Source: JAYEJB01 sp034716415 (GTDB lineage: Bacteria; Patescibacteriota; Patescibacteriia; SG8-24). From it: DNA of 18,272 nt. The DNA lies in contig JAYEJB010000016.1 of assembly GCA_034716415.1 (NCBI GenBank), positions 1 to 18,272 of the forward strand, written 5' to 3'. The translations under genes and the position numbers were made by a program. Below, piece after piece: positions 6,326 through 12,758 of the stretch (position 1 is the stretch's first letter; each line of letters starts with the position of its first letter). The notes under the pieces are model-generated. The model saw only the letters and a list, made by a program, of their open reading frames with translations. It was not told the origin of the DNA and did not search any database.

Positions 6326-6365
6326 AGACCCCCAATCGCACTTGCGAGAGGGGGTCTTGTCTTTT
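6326..6365 (+). terminator. Intrinsic terminator of the lipoprotein gene
   Basis: AGACCCCC (6326-6333) pairs with GGGGGTCT (6350-6357). Inside, TCGCA pairs with TGCGA. TGTCTTTTT follows. Confidence 0.9.
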
Positions 6366-6375
6366 TATTTGGTTG

Positions 6376-6447
6376 TTTTATCCCCAGATTTCAACCAATA
6401 CTACCTGGCACCAGTGCCAGGTAGAAAGGGGATAAAAATGGGGATAA
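6376..6447. repeat. Palindromic element, divergent relative
   Basis: Outer arms TTTTATCCCC (6376-6385) and GGGGATAAAA (6428-6437) enclose an independent hairpin, CTACCTGGCA / TGCCAGGTAG (6401-6410 and 6415-6424). A second TGGGGATAA follows at 6439-6447, facing TTATCCCCA at 6378-6386. The outer arms match those of copy A, but the inner core is different (no ACAGGC). It sits just upstream of the gene at 6499. Confidence 0.7.
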
Positions 6448-6469
6448 GGCATCCATCCGCGAGAAAATC

Positions 6470-6478
6470 TGCTATCAT
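6470..6478 (+). promoter_or_regulatory. Extended -10 promoter for the gene at 6499
   Basis: TGC-TATCAT (6470-6478) matches an extended -10 box. No good -35 is found 17 bases upstream. Transcription would start near 6485, giving a leader of only about 14 bases. Confidence 0.5.
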
Positions 6479-6498
6479 TACATGGAAGCAATGAACCT

Positions 6499-7368
6499 AT
6501 GCCTCCAGACGAACAAAACAAACTTTCCGAAGACCAGCTCAAGTTCGGCTACTGGTGGGTGACGCACAAGATGCAGGTCAAGAAAGTCTTCACGATCGTG
6601 CTTGCGGTCGTGGCGTTTTCGTTGTTCGCCTACGGTGCCTGGGGTTTCGCGGATTGGTTCTTGGGTTCCGGCGTAAAGGAGCGGCAGGAAATCGGGATGC
6701 TGACCCAGAACTGGATCGACTACGACTTCTTCCGTACGGCGTCCCAGCCTGATCCGATGATCACCCAGAGCGCGCAGACCATCTCCGCCGGTGAAGGGCG
6801 TTACGACATGATCGCCAAGATCTCCAATTCGAACCAGCGCTGGTGGATGGAGTTCGACTATCGCTTCGTCGGTTCCGGATTCGACGATAAGTATAAGAAA
6901 GGCTATCTCCTGCCGGTCGACACCAAGTATCTCTATTCACTTGCGGTCGAGGCTGAAAGCAAACCACCGAGCGTGCTCGAAGTCGTGAACGTCCGCATGC
7001 ACCGCGTCGACAACCACATCGTCCGTCCCGACTATCGCACCTGGGCGACCGAGCGTCTCAATTTCCTCATCGACGACATCAAGTTCATCGAGCCGGATAA
7101 GAATTCACCGATTCCGATCAGTCGCGCGTCGTTCGTCATCACTAATGACACGGCATACGGCTACGTGTCAGTGCCGTTCTTCGTGACACTCTTCAGCGGC
7201 AACCGGGTAGTCGGCGTGAACCGCATCGTGATCAGTGAACTCCGGGCGGGTGAGGTGCGCGAAGTCGTGGCGAGCTGGTTCAACGACCTGCCGAACGTGA
7301 CGCGCGTCGAGGTGAAACCGGAGGTGAACATCTTCGATGATCTCGTGTATCTGAAGCCGGGGGAGTAG
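6499..7368 (+). CDS. Hypothetical single-pass membrane protein, 289 aa, before rodA
   Basis: A polar N-terminus (about 28 residues) is followed by one membrane segment at about residues 29-52 (VFTIVLAVVAFSLFAYGAWGF). A globular part of about 230 residues should face the cell exterior. The last 90 residues read like an immunoglobulin-like or FxLYD-type beta domain (RASFVITNDTAYGYVSVPFF...NRVVGVNRIVISELRAGEVREV), a pattern in which an oriented change in tone and an added V-x-V strand repeat. I recognise no exact family. A weak SD, GGAAG, lies ten bases upstream of the chosen ATG. Another ATG at 6491 opens an out-of-frame 23-codon frame and was not chosen. The terminator at 7408-7429 separates it from rodA, yet both are envelope genes on the same strand, so a shared envelope role is plausible. 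Confidence 0.85.
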   Translation: MPPDEQNKLSEDQLKFGYWWVTHKMQVKKVFTIVLAVVAFSLFAYGAWGFADWFLGSGVKERQEIGMLTQNWIDYDFFRTASQPDPMITQSAQTISAGEGRYDMIAKISNSNQRWWMEFDYRFVGSGFDDKYKKGYLLPVDTKYLYSLAVEAESKPPSVLEVVNVRMHRVDNHIVRPDYRTWATERLNFLIDDIKFIEPDKNSPIPISRASFVITNDTAYGYVSVPFFVTLFSGNRVVGVNRIVISELRAGEVREVVASWFNDLPNVTRVEVKPEVNIFDDLVYLKPGE

Positions 7369-7407
7369 CAGATCCATCCGATTGCCAACCGAACAACGGA
7401 GTGGTAC

Positions 7408-7429
7408 AAAAGTCCCATAGGGGCTTTTT
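7408..7429 (+). terminator. Intrinsic terminator of the gene at 6499-7368
   Basis: AAAAGTCCC pairs with GGGGCTTTT (one G-U) around a three-base loop and runs into T5. It may be leaky, because no clear promoter follows before rodA. Confidence 0.7.
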
Positions 7430-7444
7430 GTTGGGAGCGGGAAA

Positions 7445-7470
7445 AGCGGGAATGCCGGGCGATTCCCGCT
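7445..7470 (+). promoter_or_regulatory. Perfect hairpin in the rodA leader
   Basis: AGCGGGAAT (7445-7453) and ATTCCCGCT (7462-7470) form a perfect 9-bp stem with an 8-base loop, 27 bases before the rodA ATG. There is no T-run after it, so it is not a standard terminator. Confidence 0.5.
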
Positions 7471-7497
7471 TCTGCCCTGTCTGCCCCTTCTCTAAAT

Positions 7498-8646
7498 ATG
7501 CCACGCGCAACGACATACGATTTGAGCAGATTCGACTGGATTCTCTTAGGGGCGAGCGTCTTACTCGTCGTTTTCGGGTTGTCCGCCCTCTACAGCACTT
7601 CGCTCGCCGGCACCAATCCGGCGTCGCATCTGGCCGGAGCCGCTCAGGCGATCGAACCGGACTTCTCGAATTTCTGGAAACAGTTCTGGTTCGCGGTGGT
7701 CGGTCTGATGCTCGCGCTCGCCCTGCCCGCGCTCGACTACCGGACATTCGCGCGTATGGGTAAGTTCCTGCTGGTGTTGTCTGTCGTTCTGCTCGTCGCG
7801 GTCCTGCTGTTCGGCACGACCATCCGCGGCACGACCGGCTGGTTCGGCATCGCGGGCTTCGGTATCCAGCCCGTCGAGATAGTGAAACTCCTGCTCATCC
7901 TCTTCTTGGCTAAGTATTTTAGCGATTATGCCAGTAAGAAAAAAGGCATTCGGCATGTCTTCGTATCCGGCGTGGCGGCGGCGATACTGATTGCGCTCGT
8001 CATGCTGCAGCCGGACTTCGGGTCGGCTCTTCTCCTTCTCACCATATGGGGCACGCTCGTCTTGGTCTCGGGGATCAGGAAATCGCACCTCGCCGTCATG
8101 GCTCTGTCCTTGGTCGCGGTCGCGGCGGTCGCCTGGATATTCGTACTTCAGCCGTACCAGAAGGACAGGGTCAGTGCGTTCCTCGACCCTGACAGCGATC
8201 CCTTGGGCCGCGGCTACAATGTCACGCAGTCCATCATCGCCATCGGTTCCGGCGGGATGACCGGCCAGGGTATGGGATACGGTTCGCAGAGTCAGCTGCG
8301 GTTCCTGCCCGAACGTCAGACCGACTTCATCTTCGCGGTCATCGCCGAGGAACTCGGGTTCCTGGGAGTGCTGTTCCTGTGTGGCCTGTTCGTCGTCGTC
8401 TTCTGGCGCGGCTACCGGCTGGTGCGTTCGGCGCGCGACGACTTCACGTTATATCTGGTGCTCGGAATCACCGTGTCGCTGGCACTGGAGGTATTCGTCA
8501 ATCTCGGCGGGAACTTGCGATTGATGCCGATTACCGGCGTCACGCTCCCGTTCGTGAGTTACGGCGGAAGTTCGCTCATCGTGAAGTTCATGATGATCGG
8601 CATCCTGCAATCCGTGGCCATGAGAAGTCGGGTGGCGGTGATTTAG
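7498..8646 (+). CDS. rodA: RodA-type peptidoglycan glycosyltransferase (SEDS family)
   Basis: SEDS proteins polymerise lipid II into glycan strands; RodA does so for elongation with a class B penicillin-binding protein. The 382-residue protein is nearly all membrane helices (about ten), the usual family length. Visible signatures are QPDFG (171-175), DPDSDPLGRGYNVTQS (230-245), IAIGSGG, LPERQTDFIFAVIAEELG (270-287) and PFVSYGGSS (351-359). The Asp in QTDF (276) aligns with the residue reported essential for RodA/FtsW activity. PERQTDFIFAVIAEE and GSQSQL favour RodA over FtsW, though a single SEDS protein could serve both roles. No SD precedes the ATG. The gene follows a membrane-protein gene; no class B penicillin-binding protein is in the window. 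Confidence 0.93.
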   Translation: MPRATTYDLSRFDWILLGASVLLVVFGLSALYSTSLAGTNPASHLAGAAQAIEPDFSNFWKQFWFAVVGLMLALALPALDYRTFARMGKFLLVLSVVLLVAVLLFGTTIRGTTGWFGIAGFGIQPVEIVKLLLILFLAKYFSDYASKKKGIRHVFVSGVAAAILIALVMLQPDFGSALLLLTIWGTLVLVSGIRKSHLAVMALSLVAVAAVAWIFVLQPYQKDRVSAFLDPDSDPLGRGYNVTQSIIAIGSGGMTGQGMGYGSQSQLRFLPERQTDFIFAVIAEELGFLGVLFLCGLFVVVFWRGYRLVRSARDDFTLYLVLGITVSLALEVFVNLGGNLRLMPITGVTLPFVSYGGSSLIVKFMMIGILQSVAMRSRVAVI

Positions 8647-8735
8647 TTAGAAAGTGAGAGAGTTATACAGGAGCTCGGCCTGTGGACGGACACTTATTTT
8701 AACTTTCTTACTTTCTCACTCCCTAACTTTCTATC
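8647..8735. repeat. Imperfect inverted repeat with ACAGG/CCTGT centre
   Basis: AG-rich TAGAAAGTGAGAGAGTTAT on the left faces CT-rich sequence with repeats of ACTTTCT and CTCACT on the right (8699-8735). Between them ACAGG (8667-8671) pairs with CCTGT (8679-8683). The 186-base gap between rodA and the next gene holds this structure and a promoter. No conventional terminator with a T-run is clear, so the structure may end the rodA transcript. Confidence 0.5.
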
Positions 8736-8755
8736 TTTTATAGTGGATAAGTCCT

Positions 8756-8784
8756 TTGACCGTAGCCTCAAAAAATGGTACTAT
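8756..8784 (+). promoter_or_regulatory. Promoter of the zinc-ribbon gene
   Basis: TTGACC (8756-8761), a 17-base spacer and TACTAT (8779-8784), with TGG before the -10. The longer open frame starting at 8743 overlaps this promoter, which argues for the ATG at 8833. Confidence 0.8.
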
Positions 8785-8832
8785 TACAGTGAAGTTAGAG
8801 CAAAAATAGCTCTATCTGCCGAAACAAAAAAT

Positions 8833-9198
8833 ATGGCAGTTCCCTCAAAGCGGTCGTCTTCCAATTCGCAGTCCTCGTTTTATGACGAGGGCGTCAAGCT
8901 AGTTTCGTACTGCCCGCTCTGCGGCTCCAGCTACACTCCTTTGGAGACTAAAGTACTGGGCGAAAAGGACGACAGCCATCTGCTGCACATCCAGTGCGGC
9001 AATTGCTCGAATGCGATTATCGCGCTCATCATGATGTCTAAGGTGGGTGTGAGTTCAGTCGGTTTGGTGACCGATCTGGCGCATGATGAGGTGGACAGGT
9101 TCAAGCGAGAGCCGCATATTTCGACCGATGACGTGATCGATGCGCATCATCTGTTGCAGGATGAGGGGTTGATGTTCGCACAGTTGGGGGTAGCGTAA
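8833..9198 (+). CDS. Small zinc-ribbon protein, 121 aa
   Basis: The protein has a Ser-rich N-terminus (PSKRSSSNSQSS), then a four-cysteine zinc ribbon made of CPLC (27-30) and CGNC (55-58). A hydrophobic stretch (AIIALIMMSKVGVSSVGLVT) and a polar helical end (DEVDRF...STDDVIDAHHLLQD) follow. It probably binds one zinc and may contact nucleic acid or protein. The hydrophobic stretch looks like a domain core rather than a membrane helix. I do not know the family name. I chose the ATG at 8833 because the promoter lies at 8756-8784; the in-frame start at 8743 would be upstream of it. No SD is present. Terminator at 9216-9236. Confidence 0.75.
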   Translation: MAVPSKRSSSNSQSSFYDEGVKLVSYCPLCGSSYTPLETKVLGEKDDSHLLHIQCGNCSNAIIALIMMSKVGVSSVGLVTDLAHDEVDRFKREPHISTDDVIDAHHLLQDEGLMFAQLGVA

Positions 9199-9215
9199 TC
9201 TAAAGAGAGAGTCAG

Positions 9216-9236
9216 AGGGCGCGAGAGCGTCTTTTT
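9216..9236 (+). terminator. Intrinsic terminator of the zinc-ribbon gene
   Basis: AGGGCGC pairs with GCGTCTT (two G-U pairs) around GAGA and runs into T6. Confidence 0.65.
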
Positions 9237-9240
9237 TGTT

Positions 9241-9655
9241 TTAGAGAAGGGGAGAAGGGGAGAAAGTTCAAAAGCTAAACAGGGTAACAGCTTAACAACT
9301 CGTTTAAACTAAACAGCAGATGTCTTATGCACAGTTTGGAGCAAAAGACAGACAGTCTGTTTCCTGCGATAAGGAAGGATGTCTTATGCACAGTTTGGGG
9401 CAAAAGACAGACAGTCTGTTTCCTGCGGGAAACAGGCTGCCTGTTTTTGTCCCAAACTGTGCATAAGACACCTTTCCATTAAAAAGCTCAAAAGCATTTT
9501 ATCTTTAAGACTTTAATAATCTTTAGGCTTTTCATCTGTTAAGCTGTTTAGCTTTTAAGCTCTTGAGCTGTTTACCCCTTCCATCTCGTCTTACCTAGTT
9601 CGTTCTCTTTTCGCCTTCTCACCTCCCCACCTCCTCACCTTCTCCCGCTCCGTCT
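9241..9655. repeat. Noncoding block of nested inverted repeats
   Basis: This block fills most of the 537-base gap before rplY and shows no plausible gene. Around the central palindrome (9319-9470) lie further complementary pieces. AAAAGCTAAACAG (9270-9282) faces CTGTTTAGCTTTT (9544-9556), perfect over 13 bp. AACAGCTTAAC (9286-9296) faces GTTAAGCTGTT (9538-9548), perfect over 11 bp. AG-rich 9243-9266 faces CT-rich 9605-9655. The right-hand targets overlap, so the two inner pairings are alternatives. Confidence 0.6.
9319..9470. repeat. Palindromic element, copy B (long form with a duplicated left half)
   Basis: A 50-base unit is present twice, at 9319-9368 and 9378-9427, with a 59-base period and one difference. 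The second unit pairs with 9428-9469 to make a hairpin with arms of about 42 bases: GTCTTATGCACAGTTTGGG and its complement outside, an ACAG-CTGT core inside. TTATGCACA occurs at 9325-9333 and 9384-9392, and its complement at 9458-9466. This 9-mer fits the DnaA-box consensus TTATNCACA exactly. It is the same family as the elements at 5426 and 11791. Confidence 0.9.
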
Positions 9656-9683
9656 TGCCTTTTAGCGTCGAATAGTGTACATA
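9655..9683 (+). promoter_or_regulatory. Possible promoter of rplY
   Basis: TTGCCT (9655-9660), a 17-base spacer and TACATA (9678-9683). The leader would hold a small hairpin, AGGCCC-GTG-GGGCCT (9700-9714). A second candidate, TGTTAAACT (9720-9728), would give a nearly leaderless message. Confidence 0.45.
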
Positions 9684-9735
9684 TGTATGGCGAACAGACA
9701 GGCCCGTGGGGCCTACTTATGTTAAACTTATATAT

Positions 9736-10425
9736 ATGGAGACATTAACTTTAAACGCCACGATTCGGGAGGTGACCGGCAATCAGGTCAAGGCGCTGCG
9801 GCGCGAGGGTCAGGTGCCGGCTATCGTATACGGAGCCGGGATGGATAACCTTAACGTCTCGCTCGAAGCGAGGGAGATCAAGAAGATGTATTCCGAGATC
9901 GGTGAATCGGCCTTGGTCGACCTGGTCATAGACGGCAAGAAGCCGGTCAAGATTTTGATTCAGAGCGTACAGTACCATCCGGTCAGGCATGAGATCATCC
10001 ACGTCGACCTGCGCGCGGTCAAGATGGACGAGAAGATCGAGGCATTCATCGAATTCGACTTCGTCGGCGAGGCGCCGGCAGTAAAGGCGCACGGAGCGAT
10101 TTTCATCCGCAACATGGACGGTATAAACGTGAAGTGTCTGCCGACCGATTTGGTGCAGTCCATCGAGGTCGATCTCGATATGCTGAAGGAGTTCGGCGAT
10201 ACGATTTCAGTGGGCGACATCACGCCGCCCTCCGGTATCGAGTTCCTGGCCGAGGCGACCGAGTCTATCGCGCTCGCCAGCGAACCGAGGGTTGAAGAGG
10301 AGCCTGTCGCGGCTGAAGCGGAAGAGGGTGTCGATGCGGTGAAGGTCGTCGGTGAGGAGAAGAAAGCGGAGGAAGGGGACGAAGCGGAGAAAGCGGAGGG
10401 TGAACAGAATGCGAAGCAGGGGTAG
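9736..10425 (+). CDS. rplY: 50S ribosomal protein L25 (Ctc/TL5 form)
   Basis: L25 binds 5S rRNA in the large subunit. The 229-residue protein is the long, two-domain CTC/TL5 type. The N-terminal beta-barrel (about 1-92) shows the opening LNATIREVTGNQVKALRREG, then VPAIVYGAG and ILIQSVQYHPVRHEIIHVDL. The C-terminal TL5 domain (about 93-185) contains VGEAPAVKAHGAIF and VDLDMLKEFGDTISVGDI. It ends with an acidic, Glu/Ala-rich tail of about 45 residues that looks disordered. The chosen ATG at 9736 starts directly at the conserved domain. The in-frame start at 9706 would add ten unrelated residues and overlap the leader hairpin. No SD is visible. It stands alone on its strand with no ribosomal neighbours. 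Confidence 0.95.
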   Translation: METLTLNATIREVTGNQVKALRREGQVPAIVYGAGMDNLNVSLEAREIKKMYSEIGESALVDLVIDGKKPVKILIQSVQYHPVRHEIIHVDLRAVKMDEKIEAFIEFDFVGEAPAVKAHGAIFIRNMDGINVKCLPTDLVQSIEVDLDMLKEFGDTISVGDITPPSGIEFLAEATESIALASEPRVEEEPVAAEAEEGVDAVKVVGEEKKAEEGDEAEKAEGEQNAKQG

Positions 10426-10475
10426 GACATCAGCCCCTTCCTTGTTCACGCGGAGTTCCATGGGTGATGGTAGGA

Positions 10476-10481
10476 TATACT
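10476..10481 (+). promoter_or_regulatory. -10 box upstream of the DUF3048 gene
   Basis: TATACT at 10476-10481 is a good -10, but no -35 at the right distance is convincing. The leader would be about 85 bases long. Confidence 0.35.
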
Positions 10482-10571
10482 TATCGAGAAATCTGAAGCC
10501 GTAACGCTTTAACGACAGGTTGAATCGAAGCCGGGAACGTCGTCGCCTTACAGGACCATTAATCACCAGGC

Positions 10572-11729
10572 ATGACAGACGAAGCCAACAATGAAACTAC
10601 CCAAAGGCGATCCGATGGCCGGAGGGTAGTTTTAGGTTTCGGAAGCACGTTCTGGGAAGGTCCGGCCGGATGGCTGTTGGTGCTGTTGGTGGTGGCCGCG
10701 GGGATCGCGGCGATCACGTTCGTCTATAAATCCGGTGACGAAGGGGGGCAGGCTGACTTGGTGGTGGACATCGATGACGTGATGGTGAACAGTCTGCCGG
10801 GCGCCATCATCACCGGAATGGAGTTGCGAGTGCTCGACGGGATGCCTGCGGGGGATGATGAAGATTTTTTCGCGGTCATGATCGACAACATCCATGTCGC
10901 CCGACCCGCGGCCGGAATCGCTGACGCGCCATTAGTGATCGAGGCGCTGGCCGAAGGGAACATCACCCGGCTGATGGCTTTCTTTACTGATGACATGGAC
11001 CTGCGGCGTATCGGACCGGTGCGGTCGGCGAGACCCTACTTCATAGATTGGGCGGCGGAATACGGCGCGGTCTATATTCATGTCGGTGGCAGTCCGGATG
11101 CGCTTGATCTGCTGGCGGCTTCGTCCGTCCGCAATCTCAATCAGTTCTTCTGGGGCGGTTATTTCTGGCGTGACAGGGACAGGTACGCTCCGCATAATGT
11201 CATAACGTCCACGGATCTGTTACATGAGGCGCTGGAGGAGTTCAATGTCGTAGCGACTGAAGTGGATAACACGCGCCCGTTCAAGGGTGGAGGTCCGGAC
11301 AGCATCATCATCGAGGGGACCTCGGCCGAAGAGATCAGGATCGATTACTCCACGCCGACTTACCGCGTTGTCTGGAGCTATGACAAAGAGACGAACAGAT
11401 ACGCCCGCTATCAAGGCAGGGGAGAGTTCACTGACGAGACCGATCGACAGGTGTTGGCCGACAATATCATCGTTCAGATAACCGACATGGAAGTGGTGGA
11501 CAGGGTCGGTCGGCGTGAGGTGCGTACTGTTGGGGAGGGCGACGCGATCGTGTTCCGGGATGGTCAGGCGATCGAGGCGAAGTGGCTGAAGGAGAACGGC
11601 GGTCGCACGAAGTATATATATACGTACATCAGCGATGAGATTCCACTGAACGTCGGAACGACTTGGATCGAAGTGGTGGGGGATGAGGAGATGGTGGAAT
11701 ACGAGAGTGAGAAAGTTAGAGAGCAATAA
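10572..11729 (+). CDS. DUF3048 (YerB-like) membrane-anchored protein, 385 aa
   Basis: The N-terminus is polar, with one membrane anchor at about residues 31-52 (PAGWLLVLLVVAAGIAAITFV). The remainder should be outside the cell. The first DUF3048 domain shows the family's hallmark strings: FAVMIDN, ARPAAGIADAPLVIEALAEGNITRLMAFF, RIGPVRSARPYFIDWAAEY and YIHVGGSPDALD. A C-terminal domain (about 235-380) includes YDKETNRYARYQGR and IIVQITDMEVVD, also typical. The biochemical role of this family (B. subtilis YerB) is not established. A membrane anchor rather than a lipobox is used here. The SD is weak (CCAGG). It ends with a strong terminator at 11731-11757 and converges with prmC. Confidence 0.9.
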   Translation: MTDEANNETTQRRSDGRRVVLGFGSTFWEGPAGWLLVLLVVAAGIAAITFVYKSGDEGGQADLVVDIDDVMVNSLPGAIITGMELRVLDGMPAGDDEDFFAVMIDNIHVARPAAGIADAPLVIEALAEGNITRLMAFFTDDMDLRRIGPVRSARPYFIDWAAEYGAVYIHVGGSPDALDLLAASSVRNLNQFFWGGYFWRDRDRYAPHNVITSTDLLHEALEEFNVVATEVDNTRPFKGGGPDSIIIEGTSAEEIRIDYSTPTYRVVWSYDKETNRYARYQGRGEFTDETDRQVLADNIIVQITDMEVVDRVGRREVRTVGEGDAIVFRDGQAIEAKWLKENGGRTKYIYTYISDEIPLNVGTTWIEVVGDEEMVEYESEKVREQ

Positions 11730-11730
11730 T

Positions 11731-11757
11731 AAGAGTCCGGCTGTAGGCCGGACTCTT
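11731..11757. terminator. Strong terminator, possibly bidirectional
   Basis: A perfect 11-bp stem, AAGAGTCCGGC / GCCGGACTCTT, with the loop TGTAG, followed by ATTTTAC. On the other strand it is followed by ATTATT, so it could also stop leftward transcription. Confidence 0.85.
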
Positions 11758-11790
11758 ATTTTACTTTCTAATGTTCTCTCTTTTTAATTC

Positions 11791-11879
11791 ATACTCATCC
11801 CCAGTTTGCGGTGAAAACAGGCAGTCTGTTTTGGCGCGAAACAGGCTGCCTGTTTTCACCGCAAACTGGGGATGAGTAT
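11791..11879. repeat. Palindromic element, copy C, at the prmC stop codon
   Basis: Arms 11791-11824 and 11846-11879 are perfectly complementary over 34 bp. The inner part (11825-11845) pairs for about seven more, leaving a loop of about seven bases. The outer part reads ATACTCATCCCCAGTTTGCG; the cores are AAACAGGCAGTCTGTTT and AAACAGGCTGCCTGTTT. The last base of the right arm is the last base of the prmC stop codon. Because it sits between two converging genes it may also act as a transcription stop, although it has no T-run. Confidence 0.92.
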
Positions 11880-12748
11880 TAAGATTTGTGGACTTCCAGA
11901 CCGATGACTTCCGCGTCTTCACTCGCTTTGATTTCTGAGATTTCCGCTTCCGGGAATCTTTTTTTGATTTCCTGTTTCATGGTGGTGATCTGTCCGGGAA
12001 GCAATTCGAAATACAGTAATATCTCCTGTTTTGTGTCGAGGCCCGCAATCTGATCCAGCAGTTTCGTGTATAACGCGAGTCCGTCCGGTCCGCCGTCCAG
12101 CGCGAGCAGGGGGTCTCCGATAGTCACGCAAGGAGACAGGTAGTACATCTGGTCAGTCGGGATGTAGGGCAGGTTGGCGATTATGACAAGCGAGAGGCTG
12201 GAGGCTGGAGGCTGGAGGCCTGAAAGCAGGTCGCCGAGCGTGAATTCAATCCGATCCGCGACACGATGGGCGAGCGCGTTGCGACCGGCGGCTTCGAGTG
12301 CTTGTCGGGATACATCTATCGCGATGATTTGAGAATTGGGCAGGGCGAGCGCCATCGATATCGCGATACACCCACTGCCCGTACCGACGTCGATAACGGT
12401 CGGCTTATCGAGTCGGCCGCATGCTTCGATGGCCTGACCGACGATGATTTCCGTGGTCGGGCGGGGGATGAGAACGTTCCGGTCAAGTACGAAATCCCGG
12501 CCGAGGAAGTGTGCCGTCCCGAATATGCGAGCCATCGGTTCGTGTTCCAGACGTCGGGATAATATCTCCGCGAGTCTCACCTCCTCCCTGTCGGACAATA
12601 CCCGCGTCTGGTCGGACAGGATATCGGATCTCCCGATACCTGTCGAAAAAGCGAGAAGCTCTTCAGCTTCTCGTTCGGCGTCGCTACCTTCGCAGGTGTG
12701 GAGACGCAGTATCCTTGTGGCGAAATCGAGCGCCTGTTTCAGGTTCAT
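11879..12748 (-). CDS. prmC: Peptide chain release factor N5-glutamine methyltransferase
   Basis: PrmC uses S-adenosylmethionine to methylate the glutamine in the GGQ motif of release factors, which boosts peptide release. The 289 residues comprise a helical N-terminal substrate domain (1-85), the linker string LIPRPTTE (93-100), and a Rossmann methyltransferase domain with DVGTGSGCIAIS (120-131) and AIDVS (143-147). The substrate motif reads ANLPYI (191-196) where the family normally has NPPY. GDPLLALDGGPDGL follows, as in other PrmC proteins. Codons for residues 178-185 (LQPPASSL) come from a 7-base tandem repeat (12194-12219). The start at 12748 lies ten bases after the upstream nucleotidyltransferase stop, indicating one operon. 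No SD is visible. Confidence 0.93.
   Translation of the reverse strand: MNLKQALDFATRILRLHTCEGSDAEREAEELLAFSTGIGRSDILSDQTRVLSDREEVRLAEILSRRLEHEPMARIFGTAHFLGRDFVLDRNVLIPRPTTEIIVGQAIEACGRLDKPTVIDVGTGSGCIAISMALALPNSQIIAIDVSRQALEAAGRNALAHRVADRIEFTLGDLLSGLQPPASSLSLVIIANLPYIPTDQMYYLSPCVTIGDPLLALDGGPDGLALYTKLLDQIAGLDTKQEILLYFELLPGQITTMKQEIKKRFPEAEISEIKASEDAEVIGLEVHKS
12194..12219. repeat. Heptanucleotide tandem repeat inside prmC
   Basis: GAGGCTG is repeated three times (12194-12214) plus a partial copy. Gain or loss of one unit would shift the frame of prmC. It encodes a loop just before the NLPY motif. Confidence 0.7.
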
Positions 12749-12758
12749 GTGTTCGTTG

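Noticed and set aside
6491..6562. Short upstream frame overlapping the gene at 6499
   Set aside because: It is 23 codons, out of frame, has no better start signal than 6499, and shows no recognisable peptide.
8743..8832. Longer start for the zinc-ribbon protein
   Set aside because: The segment contains the promoter at 8756-8784, so it would not be transcribed from that promoter.
9319..9470. CRISPR array
   Set aside because: Only two direct copies with a 9-base gap; the structure is a duplicated half-palindrome, not repeats with unique spacers.
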